This document shows, one piece after another, positions 1-8,266 of a stretch of 64,000 bases of DNA (within the stretch, counting starts at the first letter, position 1; every line of letters begins with the position of its first letter). Location of the stretch: positions 1 to 64,000 of the IMG/VR virus record IMGVR_UViG_3300047678_000169; one strand, written 5' to 3'. A program made the position numbers and the translations under genes. Below the pieces are notes generated by a model, which did not search any database, had not been told where the DNA came from, and saw nothing but the letters and a program-made list of their open reading frames with translations. The DNA comes from a virus.

Positions 1-444
1 TGCTTTTTGGTGAAGCATCTCAAATGGACGAACATAAGTGTTCTTCGCAATCTCAACCTCCTCACCAACTTGGAGAGGAGTCCACTTGAGGTCATAGCGC
101 AACCAGTTACCATTGCGGAGCTTGATGAACTCAATCAAATCGGAGATTGCATAATTCTCTCCAGCGGGATAAAAAATCTCCAGTGACTTGTTGTGGTCAC
201 GAGTCTCAGGATTTTTTGAGGTTCCGCGGCCGGTATTACGACAACCAATGAAACTCGGAAGACCGAGTGTATGGTCGCCGTGGCCGTGGCCTAGAAAGAT
301 TTTGGTGATGTTGGAAATCTCATTACCAAGGTGGGTAGCACAACCCTCACCACAGTCAAACAAAATGTTGTAGCGGGGCACGTGGCACCATGAGCTATAA
401 AGGGCTCTGCTGAAAAGGGTTGCTCCGTATGGTTTATCGGTCAT
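1..444 (-). CDS. RNase Z-like metallo-beta-lactamase-fold hydrolase, 3' end cut by window edge
   Basis: Only the first 148 codons are inside the window; the reading frame is open to base 1. Seen: FDCGEG at residues 29-34, then the metal-binding HGHGDH at 53-58 followed by GLPSFIG. This order (DCGEG, HxHxDH, GLP) is characteristic of RNase Z and related tRNA 3'-processing or phosphodiesterase members of the metallo-beta-lactamase superfamily. By family, such enzymes use two zinc ions to cut the 3' trailer of pre-tRNA. Here it may act on the phage's own tRNA or tmRNA genes, but that is inference. The ATG at 444 is the only good start before upstream stops. The C-terminal metal ligands lie outside the window, so other hydrolases of the fold cannot be excluded. 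Confidence 0.75.
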   Translation of the reverse strand, partial: MTDKPYGATLFSRALYSSWCHVPRYNILFDCGEGCATHLGNEISNITKIFLGHGHGDHTLGLPSFIGCRNTGRGTSKNPETRDHNKSLEIFYPAGENYAISDLIEFIKLRNGNWLRYDLKWTPLQVGEEVEIAKNTYVRPFEMLHQKA

Positions 445-483
445 AACAAGAATTATCGTCTTTTGATTATAAAATGTCAACTA

Positions 484-1161
484 TTATTTGAGTAGTTGTG
501 TATCTGTATAATAGTCTTTGGGTTGTGTATAAACCGGCTCTCTAAGTCCCTTGGAATAAATCTCTTGAAATACAAGGCCATGAATGTGATGTTTGGTCAG
601 AATTTTCTTTGCCTCAAGAAAATCTATTCTAAATTTCTCATCAGTTTTTCCGAGTCGGTAATAATCAAGAACATCCTTATAGTGTTTCAATACTTCTGGA
701 CCAGATGCATCGCATAACCAATGATAATCTCCCAAGTATTTAAGTTTGTATTCAATTATTTCTTTTGCTGGAAAAACTGTTATGGGTCTACCATGAAGAA
801 TAACCGTTTTTAAATGAGGAATGTCTAAAAAGTTATCGTGTTTATACAAATAGATTTTTTCTCCAGTGGATTTCAACGTGAATCTAGCTTCTCCACTTAT
901 TCTCGGAGTATCTGTGAAATATTTGTCCTTCGCCTGGTCTTTCAAGTATTCATAAACACTATCATACACAAATTGAGATAGACAAAAATTTAGATTTGAA
1001 ACTTTTCTTTTAACAATTCCGTGAACATTTAACGAAAACGACCCGCCGACCAATATATCGGGAGTTCTACTTCTCTGTTTGAATTTTTCAAGAATTTCAT
1101 GAAGCGCATCCAACAGCTCGTCGGACACTTCATCATCAAATTCAAATGTCTTGTGATTCAT
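484..1161 (-). CDS. Nucleotidyltransferase-fold-like protein with degenerate active site
   Basis: 225 residues. An N-terminal stretch around residues 37-47 (VGGSFSLNVHG) resembles the helix-turn entry of minimal nucleotidyltransferases, which normally read GGxAxxxHG followed shortly by an Asp-x-Asp pair. Here the position where the acidic pair is expected reads SNLNF, so the metal-binding aspartates appear lost. A middle segment (PAKEIIEYKLKYLGDYHW, about 131-148) is typical of the helical part of nucleotidyltransferase-like proteins that handle toxin-antitoxin or tRNA substrates. The ATG overlaps the end of the Mom-like gene by 20 bases, so the two are probably cotranscribed. I cannot assign a function; the fold call itself is tentative. 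Confidence 0.6.
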   Translation of the reverse strand: MNHKTFEFDDEVSDELLDALHEILEKFKQRSRTPDILVGGSFSLNVHGIVKRKVSNLNFCLSQFVYDSVYEYLKDQAKDKYFTDTPRISGEARFTLKSTGEKIYLYKHDNFLDIPHLKTVILHGRPITVFPAKEIIEYKLKYLGDYHWLCDASGPEVLKHYKDVLDYYRLGKTDEKFRIDFLEAKKILTKHHIHGLVFQEIYSKGLREPVYTQPKDYYTDTQLLK

Positions 1162-1762
1162 TTTTTAAAATATATGTGTAGATGTTTTTACACTTACTCA
1201 TGATAATCTTTGCCTGTCCATTGTCAACAGCATCTACAAGTCTCTGAGCAAATGGTTTTAAACCATCTTTATACTTAACTCTCAAACATCTATCATGATA
1301 AAGTCGTCCATTGAACTCAACCAATTTTTGTGGTTTGATTTGTCCACCATATTTAAAATTAGAAGCCTTGTAAATGATTCCTTCATGACCATAAGTTAAG
1401 TCAGAATAACTAACGACCAAAGCGTAGTCAGTATGGTGTTTCATCCAGCGCAAACAACATCCAATGAAATAGCTTTCAGTATTTTTTGGTGTGGCGTCAA
1501 TACAACACAATCTTCTCAATTCAATAACAGCTCTAGGTCTACTCTTGACGTAATGAGTATCTATTCCTTTGGTAGCCGGTTCACCAAAAATAGCAGCACC
1601 AATCAATTCCGTTCCATTTAAGAGTTTGAAGCAATACTTACTTTTGACTCCATTGATACTTTTACTATAATGCCACTTTTCAACGAAGTCCTTAATGTCC
1701 TTTCGTGAACATGGCTCAAAAGTAAAAGTTTTAACCGACTGTTGACTCACTTGAAGCGGCAT
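1142..1762 (-). CDS. Mom-family (phage Mu Mom-like) DNA modification protein, GNAT-related
   Basis: 206 residues. Visible marks are WHYSKS at 30-35, the strand IGAAIFGEPA at 54-63, ELRRLCCIDATPKN from 81, SYFIG near 97-101, VSYSD at 117-121, and EGIIYKASNF at 127-136. Together these match the Mom family, in which phage Mu Mom converts adenine in DNA to a methylcarbamoyl derivative and protects phage DNA from restriction; the family has an acetyltransferase-like fold. Inferred role: hypermodification of this phage's DNA. Mu mom needs the translational activator Com, and no com-like gene was recognised nearby. The 3' end runs into the small downstream gene by 20 bases. A plain GNAT acting on another substrate is the alternative. 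Confidence 0.75.
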   Translation of the reverse strand: MPLQVSQQSVKTFTFEPCSRKDIKDFVEKWHYSKSINGVKSKYCFKLLNGTELIGAAIFGEPATKGIDTHYVKSRPRAVIELRRLCCIDATPKNTESYFIGCCLRWMKHHTDYALVVSYSDLTYGHEGIIYKASNFKYGGQIKPQKLVEFNGRLYHDRCLRVKYKDGLKPFAQRLVDAVDNGQAKIIMSKCKNIYTYILKNESQDI

Positions 1763-1955
1763 GCGTTTTCAAAGTCAAAGTTCCATCTTTCTCAACATAG
1801 AAATCCATTGTATCACTGTCTCTTCCATCAGCATGAATGTAGAAGCTGATTTTACCTTCCCTTAGTTCAGCTCTAATTTTGTGGTCAATTGCTGGATAGC
1901 CAACTGTTCCATTTGATGTAAGATTTTTGTAGAAATAGTCGTATAAATTTTTCAT
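1731..1955 (-). CDS. Small hypothetical protein
   Basis: About 74 residues from the ATG at 1955, which overlaps the stop of the upstream gene as ATGA and is preceded by GGATGGA at a suitable distance. An ATG three codons earlier (1964) is possible but has poorer ribosome-binding sequence. The protein is mixed alpha/beta in appearance with alternating hydrophobic strands (KISFYIHADG, TLTLKTHA). No family recognised. Its end overlaps the Mom-like gene by 32 bases. Confidence 0.65.
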   Translation of the reverse strand: MKNLYDYFYKNLTSNGTVGYPAIDHKIRAELREGKISFYIHADGRDSDTMDFYVEKDGTLTLKTHAASSESTVG

Positions 1956-2236
1956 GATTTCCATCCATTGTTTAATTGTTCATCCAAATATTTTTGAAGC
2001 TTCTCCATTTGAGATTTTTCAAAAACCAGTTCATCGTTGAATGGTCGCCCATGGCGTAAAAATCTCCACGCATGTCTAAATCTTTCTTTCCAAGACATAG
2101 AGCCGTGTCCATTATGTCCTCGACACCATTGGGACAGATACCACATAGAAATCTTTTCATCTGGGTCCTTTTCAATTACGAGAAGGTGAGTGTGACATGA
2201 ACAATCAATGTAAACTTTGTCTTTATCTTCTGACAT
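1952..2236 (-). CDS. Conserved-type phage hypothetical protein with Cys/His cluster
   Basis: 94 residues. The N-terminal part carries CSCHTHLL and then ISMWYLSQWCRGH, followed by a tryptophan-rich SWKERFRHAWRFLRHG segment. Proteins with a C-x-CxxHLL start, an ISMW motif and this basic W-rich helix are common among large tailed phages, but I know of no established function. A compact metal-binding domain is possible from the Cys and His spacing. It is the first gene of a short run, with translation coupled to the next gene by ATGA. Confidence 0.7.
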   Translation of the reverse strand: MSEDKDKVYIDCSCHTHLLVIEKDPDEKISMWYLSQWCRGHNGHGSMSWKERFRHAWRFLRHGRPFNDELVFEKSQMEKLQKYLDEQLNNGWKS

Positions 2237-2292
2237 AACTTGTTATGATGACTTCACTGGTCAAAAAGTCAAACCATTTCTCAACACTTATT

Positions 2293-3651
2293 TTATGGGT
2301 AGTGAACTGATGTAATAACTGTTCCAGAAGATACCGCGGCGAAGTAACCCAAACCAGAACCCCATGCAACACCACGATAAGTGTTGCTTGGAGTCGAAAT
2401 GGAACGTGTAACAAAGGTCAATCCATTTGAAGTGGTCAACAAGGCTGTTGCGCCGCCGCCACCTACAATTACCATTTGATTCAATTCAGGACTCCAAGAA
2501 CCAGCGTTTGGCGTAATGTCCACTGGAGTTGAAACATCTGTCCAATTTATACCATTCGTTGTTCTCATGAGCGTGCTAGGAGAATCGGAGTTAAAGGCTA
2601 AGATGAATCCAGGAGCAACCGCCATCTTTTCCCATTGACGAGCACTGGACGCTGAACGAACAGTCCAATCTTGTCCGTTTGGAGAAGTCATTACTCTGTT
2701 GGTTCCTGTATTAGCCACAGCAACGAACAAGCTTGCAGTTTCGAACCACTTAACATCGAACCATTGATTTGCCTCTGGTTGAGAAGCAAGTGACCAACTC
2801 GTTGCATTGTCTGAGTAGATAGGAGCTCCGGTTGACGACACCGCTACCAATCTGTTAGTGTTGCTTACCGCCAAGCCACGATAACTTGTAGCAGCCGGAG
2901 CAGCGGAACCAGTCCAACCAATGCCAGTTGAAGAGTGCATTATTCTATTTGTTCCAGAACCAGCCACAGCAACATATTTGTTCAATCCACCAGCCCACAC
3001 GATACCTCTCCACGAGCTTGCTTCACTTGCTGTAGCATCTGTCCATGTTGTAGCCGTATCGGAATACATTACACGGTTTGTTCCAAAATCAGCAACGGCC
3101 ACAAATCGGCTGGCTGTTGGATTATACGCCACAGAAGTCCAACTTCCGGAACCAGCTGCTCTATTTGTCCATGTTCCTAAATAATTTTCAGGATTTGGTG
3201 TAGGAGTTGGAGTCGGCGTAGGCGTTAAAGTTGGTGTGGGCGTTGGTGTAGGAGTGGACGACGGCGTTGGTGTTGGGGTTATAGTTGGGGTCGGAGTCGG
3301 TGTAGGCGTAGGAGTAGGAGTAGGGCTAGGCGCAAACACCACAAAGAACGCTTGATTGATTGCTGTCTTTTGCCAGCCCGTTGAACCATTCCCATAAGCT
3401 TTATACCAAGTTTCCGATTCATCCACGAAGGTCAATCGAAATGAGTCGATGTTGGTATACCAGGTTTGGTTTGAATATCTATAAGCAAACGACTTCTTAG
3501 CCACTTCAATTCTTTCTCCAGTTCCATTTGAATAATTGAGAGAAAATACGTCTCCATTTCTAAATAGATAGGTGCCCGCTGGCGCTGAGATAATATTCTC
3601 AGGATTACTATCATCTAGCTCAACCAATCGGGTTATGGGATTTACTCTCAT
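2293..3651 (-). CDS. Beta-propeller protein (BNR/YCF48-like repeats) with Pro-Thr linker
   Basis: 452 residues. Residues 1 to about 107 form a small N-terminal domain; residues about 108-152 are almost pure Pro-Thr dipeptides, a stiff extended linker. The remainder holds at least six repeats with the pattern [20 protein letters not shown] / [20 protein letters not shown], that is a strand, a GTNR turn and an S-x-G/D turn, as in BNR or YCF48-type beta-propellers. Such propellers in phages are usually virion surface or host-recognition modules (inference). The gene starts directly after a TATTTATA octamer and AGGGGA. The matching GT-rich DNA at about 3190-3330 is the coding repeat of the linker. 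No signal peptide is evident. Confidence 0.75.
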   Translation of the reverse strand: MRVNPITRLVELDDSNPENIISAPAGTYLFRNGDVFSLNYSNGTGERIEVAKKSFAYRYSNQTWYTNIDSFRLTFVDESETWYKAYGNGSTGWQKTAINQAFFVVFAPSPTPTPTPTPTPTPTITPTPTPSSTPTPTPTPTLTPTPTPTPTPNPENYLGTWTNRAAGSGSWTSVAYNPTASRFVAVADFGTNRVMYSDTATTWTDATASEASSWRGIVWAGGLNKYVAVAGSGTNRIMHSSTGIGWTGSAAPAATSYRGLAVSNTNRLVAVSSTGAPIYSDNATSWSLASQPEANQWFDVKWFETASLFVAVANTGTNRVMTSPNGQDWTVRSASSARQWEKMAVAPGFILAFNSDSPSTLMRTTNGINWTDVSTPVDITPNAGSWSPELNQMVIVGGGGATALLTTSNGLTFVTRSISTPSNTYRGVAWGSGLGYFAAVSSGTVITSVHYP

Positions 3652-3656
3652 TCCCC

Positions 3657-3664
3657 TATAAATA
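3657..3664 (-). promoter_or_regulatory. TA(T/C)TTATA start-proximal motif, propeller gene
   Basis: On the minus strand the sequence reads TATATTTATAGGGGAATG, placing the octamer 5 bases before the ATG. It is one of about fifteen such occurrences in this window. Function as a phage-specific promoter element is inferred from recurrence only. Confidence 0.4.
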
Positions 3665-3680
3665 TACCGTTTGGGTCTAT

Positions 3681-3956
3681 TTACTTCGATGTATTGGTCA
3701 ACAATGCTAGCTCAGTTTGAATTTCTTTAAGCTGAGCTTTTCTAGCAATGAGTCTCTTTTCGAGAATTTGAACACGCTTCAATTTAGCCGCAATCCACTT
3801 TTCATATTTGTTCTTCGTCTTCAGATACTCTTCAGTTCTTTGCTCTTTAACCGATATAATATCAGCGCATTCTTTTTCGACAATGGCGCTCCATTCTTGA
3901 AGAAGTTTCTTTTTTTCTTCGTCGGTTGGTGGTGGAACTGAATTATCTCCTTTCAT
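3681..3956 (-). CDS. Small coiled-coil protein
   Basis: 91 residues, almost entirely predicted helix with heptad-like spacing and many Lys/Glu (for example [35 protein letters not shown]). No cysteine pair or known domain beyond the coiled coil. The ATG overlaps the stop of the upstream HNH gene by ATGA, so the two are coupled. It lies between the HNH gene and the propeller; a structural or assembly role is possible but not shown. Confidence 0.65.
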   Translation of the reverse strand: MKGDNSVPPPTDEEKKKLLQEWSAIVEKECADIISVKEQRTEEYLKTKNKYEKWIAAKLKRVQILEKRLIARKAQLKEIQTELALLTNTSK

Positions 3957-4456
3957 TGATTTGGGTCTAACTTAAATGCCTTCTTTGGGCCAAATGGATT
4001 GTTAACATACAAAAAGTAATGATTGTAACAGAGTAATTGAAGATTTTCCAGTGCCATGTTCTTTGGATTGTCATCTTTAAAATTTAAAATAAGTGGAACA
4101 ATTTTGTCTGCTATTCGTTTTTCATTGAATCCACACATATCACACTTTTCTTCAAGTTTCCCAGCTCTAATGCATCTAACTCTAAGTCGGTTGCCAGGAT
4201 AGTCAGGAAACTCATTTGCGAACACCCTGCTTAGCGGATATTTGCCAGACTCTTCGTTCTTAATGGGCTTCTCCATTCCCTTTCCAGAACGATTCTTTAC
4301 CCTACCATATATACCATATAGTTCGGCGTATTTTTTATAGGTATTGACCGAAATACCAAGTTTTCTAGCTGCCTCACTTTCCGACTTTGATATACTTTGA
4401 GCGGCTAAAATTTCACTTTCAAGTGGTGGTCTTCTCAATATACCGCTTATCTTCAT
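3953..4456 (-). CDS. HNH endonuclease-like protein with N-terminal helix-turn-helix
   Basis: 167 residues. Residues about 14-45 (ILAAQSISKSESEAARKLGI) look like a helix-turn-helix that could bind DNA. The C-terminal part has CDMCGF (about 110-115), LILNFKDDNPKN and LLCYNHYF, which match an HNH fold in which a CxxC zinc knuckle precedes an N-x8-H type catalytic core. Proteins with this layout are common as free-standing homing endonucleases in T4-like phages. It is coupled by ATGA overlaps to genes on both sides, which argues for long residence in the operon. Nuclease activity is inferred. Confidence 0.75.
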   Translation of the reverse strand: MKISGILRRPPLESEILAAQSISKSESEAARKLGISVNTYKKYAELYGIYGRVKNRSGKGMEKPIKNEESGKYPLSRVFANEFPDYPGNRLRVRCIRAGKLEEKCDMCGFNEKRIADKIVPLILNFKDDNPKNMALENLQLLCYNHYFLYVNNPFGPKKAFKLDPNQ

Positions 4457-4701
4457 TTTAGTTCCATGATGGGAAAATTAGCATCAATTATGATGAAATC
4501 TCCAAGGTCAGTTTCCAATGTATAAAACGATTCAGTTGGAGTCCATACGAATAACCAGCCGTCAATTTGGTCACATTTACATCTTTTAAAGACTTTGGTT
4601 CCAACGCCCTTGACACTGATATACACACTGTCAATGTAGCTAAAATCATTCAGCTCTTTTGCTATATCTTCTGAAAAATTCTTAGCTTCCTTTGAGTTCA
4701 T
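4453..4701 (-). CDS. Small hypothetical protein
   Basis: 82 residues, coupled by ATGA to both neighbours. The sequence is acidic with several beta-strand-like segments (VYISVKGVG, WLFVWTPTESF, GDFIIIDANFPIM) and one CKC pair. I do not recognise a family. Confidence 0.65.
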   Translation of the reverse strand: MNSKEAKNFSEDIAKELNDFSYIDSVYISVKGVGTKVFKRCKCDQIDGWLFVWTPTESFYTLETDLGDFIIIDANFPIMELK

Positions 4702-5036
4702 GTGTAAGATACTCCAATATCATCTAAAGCTAAATCTTGTCCTGAGCCAGATAGAAAATTATTTCTAAGGTCTTGAGCTAATTCAAACTCGCCTACATTA
4801 TTCAAACAGATAAACGAATTGACCATTGCCTCTTTTTTTGATTTATCCTTTTTAACAATTAATAGGGGCCCTAAATTCAATTTATCTTCTGACTTCAATC
4901 GAGCTTCCAATGCTTGAGAAGCAGCTTCAATCAGTTGGTCGCGGTCTGTTTCAAAAATACTGCCGTCAATAGAAACTTCGAGTTTCCAATCAACGCCTTC
5001 AACGTGATATAATGTAGTTGTGTCTGCCATGTTCAT
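4698..5036 (-). CDS. Hypothetical protein
   Basis: 112 residues from ATG 5036; a second ATG two codons in is also possible. Begins with TTLYHVEGVDWKLEVSIDG, a beta hairpin-like stretch, then an amphipathic helix (DQLIEAASQALEARLKS). No recognised domain. The start follows a TACTTATA octamer immediately and a TTGACT/TATTGT box pair about 20 bases upstream, so it probably heads the run 5036 to 3681. Confidence 0.65.
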   Translation of the reverse strand: MNMADTTTLYHVEGVDWKLEVSIDGSIFETDRDQLIEAASQALEARLKSEDKLNLGPLLIVKKDKSKKEAMVNSFICLNNVGEFELAQDLRNNFLSGSGQDLALDDIGVSYT

Positions 5037-5056
5037 ATAAGTATTTTACTGATAAG

Positions 5057-5084
5057 ACAATAACTCTATTTGAATGTTAGTCAA
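5057..5084 (-). promoter_or_regulatory. Sigma70-like promoter before the 4698-5036 gene
   Basis: Minus strand TTGACT (5084-5079), 16-base spacer, TATTGT (5062-5057). The -35 box overlaps the stop codon of the helicase gene. The ATG is 20 bases beyond the -10 box, giving a short leader. Confidence 0.5.
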
Positions 5085-6745
5085 GATTTAATTTCGTCAA
5101 ATACACTACCAACAAGGAGTTCCCCATCATTGATGGTATCGAGATTTTCTAATTTTGCTTTGACTCTTTCACATGTTTCTTCTTCTTCTGTGTTGGCTAT
5201 GAAGATGATTTTTTGTAAAGATTTTGATTTTGCTCCATCTCTATGAATTCTACCCAAGGCCTGACGAAGATTGACTGCTGAGGGCGTTGGTGAAATTAAC
5301 GCTATTCTTGGATACTTACCATTTAAGTCATGAAGAGACAGCCCGGCGCCGCCTGCTTGAACATTAACTAAAATAACTCTTTGTTCATCGGCTTGGAATG
5401 CGTCAATGTTTTTGTCACGTTCATTTCCCTTATTCTCTCCCCAAACAATACAATTGGTGTTGAGTCTCTTGGAGAGTGCCTTGATGGTTTCACTAAAATT
5501 CAAAAACACTGCTACAGACATTCCATCTTCAAGAGAGTCTTCAATCATTTCAACAAACAAAGGAACCTTGAGTAATTCAGATTTTTGTCTAGCACGTAGT
5601 TGAATAACCATTGCATTGATTTTCCACTCTGCTGTGTTCTTACACTTAGCACTAAGAAGAGTTAGCTCACGATTCATTTCAGCGTAAACTTGTTTCATTT
5701 CTTTCTCAGACACATCATCGATGTTATAAGCTTCAGCGATAATCTCGCAATCAGGAAATCCTTTAATGTCTTCTTTTCTGATTCTGACTCCGCGTTTTAA
5801 GAACAATTCCGCATGGAGCTTTTTCAAAACGCCCTTATCTCCACCAAACTCCCAACCAAATCTACCTTTCTGGCAATCGTGGTCACGAAGAAATTGTGGA
5901 AATCCTTTTTTATACAACCCTAAGATTAATCCGGTAGCCTTCAATTCAATTGGATTGATGGCGTTGGTGGCTGAGCAACAAAGTATTTGGTATTTTTGTT
6001 TCTTAGCGGCGACGGCAATTTCTGCGTTTTGAGTTCCATGCCCCTTGAGTCGATGGCTTTCGTCAAAAATGATTAAAGTATCTTTTGGAAGATTCCATTG
6101 AAAAAATTCTCTATTACTGTCTCGGCTCACCGCTTTCCATGTTCCAATGTCTTTGTATTTTCCGGTTTTAACCGACTCATAGTTCAAAACAAACACGGGC
6201 TTCATTCCAAAGTGCTTTGTTATGACTCTCTTCCAAGCAGATATAACAGATTTAGGACAAACAACGGCTATCTTCAATCCCAACTCTCTAGCCGTTGCTG
6301 TAGCGACATATGTTTTACCAGCTCCTGTATCAGAACCGTCGATAGCAGCTTTATTCTGTTTAATTGCTGAACAGAGTTGGGATACAAGTGGGACTTGCCA
6401 CTCTCTCAAACCCTCAACGTTCTTTACTTCATATTTCGGGAGAGTTGTCTCTGTTGGAATATCCTCAACCGAAACTTTTACCTTTGGATTTTCTTTTCCA
6501 AATGATTCCTTAAAATCACCCTTTCTTATTTGCCACTCATTGAGAGCCCAGCGGCCTTGGGTGTTTTTTCCTATTGAATATCCCTTGGCTCTTAAAACCA
6601 ATTTTTGTTTATTCCAAAATACAAAGAATCCCTCAAGAAATTCAATGGGTATTACCCAACTACGCACCCATTTTGTCCCATACTTGGTATTGACCTTGAT
6701 GGGTTCTGCCCACTGAATAGCAATTCCCATTCCACCAGCACTCAT
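5081..6745 (-). CDS. SF2 (SNF2/UvsW-type) DNA helicase
   Basis: 554 residues. Walker A DTGAGKT at 139-145, DEAH-type box DESH at 228-231, SAT of motif III near 256-258, and a C-terminal helicase domain ending in QALGRIHRDG (motif VI) near residue 500. An N-terminal region of about 110 residues precedes the ATPase core. The overall form fits SNF2-like SF2 helicases; T4 UvsW, which unwinds branched recombination intermediates and R-loops, is the functional analogue. It sits in a group with a small hypothetical gene and an AAA ATPase. The ATG at 6745 is followed directly by the core, and upstream genes end 2 bases before. Activity and DNA substrate are inferred. Confidence 0.88.
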   Translation of the reverse strand: MSAGGMGIAIQWAEPIKVNTKYGTKWVRSWVIPIEFLEGFFVFWNKQKLVLRAKGYSIGKNTQGRWALNEWQIRKGDFKESFGKENPKVKVSVEDIPTETTLPKYEVKNVEGLREWQVPLVSQLCSAIKQNKAAIDGSDTGAGKTYVATATARELGLKIAVVCPKSVISAWKRVITKHFGMKPVFVLNYESVKTGKYKDIGTWKAVSRDSNREFFQWNLPKDTLIIFDESHRLKGHGTQNAEIAVAAKKQKYQILCCSATNAINPIELKATGLILGLYKKGFPQFLRDHDCQKGRFGWEFGGDKGVLKKLHAELFLKRGVRIRKEDIKGFPDCEIIAEAYNIDDVSEKEMKQVYAEMNRELTLLSAKCKNTAEWKINAMVIQLRARQKSELLKVPLFVEMIEDSLEDGMSVAVFLNFSETIKALSKRLNTNCIVWGENKGNERDKNIDAFQADEQRVILVNVQAGGAGLSLHDLNGKYPRIALISPTPSAVNLRQALGRIHRDGAKSKSLQKIIFIANTEEEETCERVKAKLENLDTINDGELLVGSVFDEIKS

Positions 6746-6747
6746 TA

Positions 6748-7065
6748 TTAATCTCCGTGCTCGTTTCTACCCTTAAATGATTTGTCAGCTTCAAAAATAT
6801 TACAACGAACTGGCTGAGAATCTTTACGAATAACTCCAACGTTAAAATACTGCTCCATCTGTTCATAAAAGGCTCTACCAGCATTGTCATCTTCACCGAA
6901 GCCAAGTTCGCTACAAGAAAACATATAGTCTTTTCTTGATTGACCGAATTTTCTCTTACACATTTCTTCAAGGTGTTTTACAACACCGCTGGTCGAATTG
7001 AATGTTATGACTGGAGTTTTTCCACCTTTGGTGCTTGTTGAATCGATGATGTAATATGTTGACAT
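6748..7065 (-). CDS. Hypothetical protein
   Basis: 105 residues starting MSTYYIIDS. Contains a possible nucleotide- or phosphate-contact stretch STKGGKTPVITF near residues 11-22, but not a proper Walker A. Rich in Phe/Tyr and acidic residues in the C-terminal half. Two bases separate it from the helicase start, so coexpression is likely. No family recognised. Confidence 0.65.
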   Translation of the reverse strand: MSTYYIIDSTSTKGGKTPVITFNSTSGVVKHLEEMCKRKFGQSRKDYMFSCSELGFGEDDNAGRAFYEQMEQYFNVGVIRKDSQPVRCNIFEADKSFKGRNEHGD

Positions 7066-7066
7066 G

Positions 7067-7231
7067 TTAATTTCCTGTTAGTCTGAGGTCGCCTTGGATG
7101 GTGACTATTTTCATGGGGTCTTGTTTGAGCCAAATGTTATTATCGGAATCAACATAAATTAAGTCCAAATCAACTGCTTGTTGAATTGTAATGGGTTGGT
7201 CGTTATAATAAATCTGTCCACTGTATGCCAT
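7067..7231 (-). CDS. Small hypothetical protein, 54 aa
   Basis: Begins MAYSGQIYYNDQPITIQQAV and ends LRLTGN; its stop is immediately followed by the ATG of the next gene. The start follows a TACTTATC variant of the recurring octamer. Composition is ordinary protein with alternating hydrophobics and no repeats, so I take it as real. No function assigned. Confidence 0.5.
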   Translation of the reverse strand: MAYSGQIYYNDQPITIQQAVDLDLIYVDSDNNIWLKQDPMKIVTIQGDLRLTGN

Positions 7232-7260
7232 GTTATGATAAGTATATATGAAACAAAGAA

Positions 7261-8265
7261 TCAGTCGTGATTACCGCCCGCAAATCCAGCCTTTCTACCA
7301 TCGTTTGTTGAAGTGGGCTTTTTATTCATTAGGCCGGAAAGTGTTTCCAGAGCATCTTCAAACTTGTTTCCAAGACACTTGACACTGATAACTAACTCTG
7401 CCATTGCAGCGAAGCTGAATCCTTCTGTTTTTTCAACCCACACATCAATTTCTTTATCATCGAGTCCGAGTTTGTTCGTATAATACATCTTTCTTACAGC
7501 GACGTTTGGCATTCCAATTTTCAACACTCTGTCGAATCGTCTTGGGCGCCCGACCAATCTCTTATCCAATTTTTCAGGATAGTTTGTGGTTGCGATGTTC
7601 AATACTTTATCAATTTGAGATTCACCATCCAAAATTGATAGGATTGTATCTTCTCCAAAGCTGTCAATGATTGAATCTAAATCTTCAAATATACAAACAA
7701 CGTTTCTGTTTGGTTCAACTTCTCTAAAAGCAGCCAATGCTAGTGCCAACACCGATGGATTGTCGCAGATGAAAACAATTCCGGTCTTATCAATAATCTT
7801 CTTGATGATTTGCTGAACCAATGATGTTTTTCCGCCGCCGGCCGGTCCGTAGAGCAAATATCCTCTACGATGAAGAAATCCATATTTCTTAAAATTGGCT
7901 GCTTTGTTCCAAAACCCTTCAATTTCAGTCAAAATGGTGTTGCTAAGTGAATCTGGAAATTCTAGTAGGTCGTCAACATTGATTTCTGTTTTGTAGATGA
8001 TGATTTCATTGTTCTTGACCTTGATTCTGAATACACCAGATTCAAGTGTCTTTCGTGTCTTCTGAATTGACACAAATTCATTCGGACCACAATACGCCCA
8101 TTGTGACTTTCTTACCTTGGCAAATAAATCGCCACCTTCATCGTCTGATGAAGTTCCACCAAGAATTTCATGAATGTTTCTCGGGGCTCTTTGTCTCGCC
8201 GGAGTTATTTTTAGGTCGGCTGAGTCTGTTCCACTACCAAATTCTTCCAATGGGCTGTTAGTCAT
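7261..8265 (-). CDS. AAA ATPase (BCS1-like)
   Basis: 334 residues. Walker A GPAGGGKTS at 140-148, Walker B CIFEDLD at 191-197, sensor 1 ATTNYPE, and an arginine-finger region VGRPRRFDRVLKIG. The LxxGPxGGGKTS / ATTNxPExLDxxLxRPGR-like order is that of classical AAA proteins, closest in feel to the BCS1/CDC48 type. The first 100 residues are a separate domain with a low-complexity acidic stretch (SSDDEGGD). By family it would use ATP to remodel a protein complex; the phage target is unknown. Followed downstream by the small 54-aa gene and preceded by the deoxyribosyltransferase-like gene by one base. Confidence 0.85.
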   Translation of the reverse strand: MTNSPLEEFGSGTDSADLKITPARQRAPRNIHEILGGTSSDDEGGDLFAKVRKSQWAYCGPNEFVSIQKTRKTLESGVFRIKVKNNEIIIYKTEINVDDLLEFPDSLSNTILTEIEGFWNKAANFKKYGFLHRRGYLLYGPAGGGKTSLVQQIIKKIIDKTGIVFICDNPSVLALALAAFREVEPNRNVVCIFEDLDSIIDSFGEDTILSILDGESQIDKVLNIATTNYPEKLDKRLVGRPRRFDRVLKIGMPNVAVRKMYYTNKLGLDDKEIDVWVEKTEGFSFAAMAELVISVKCLGNKFEDALETLSGLMNKKPTSTNDGRKAGFAGGNHD

Positions 8266-8266
8266 A

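Noticed and set aside
3190-3330. Short GT-rich tandem repeat, possible CRISPR or satellite
   Set aside because: It is the coding repeat of the Pro-Thr linker in the propeller gene; no spacers of constant length are present.
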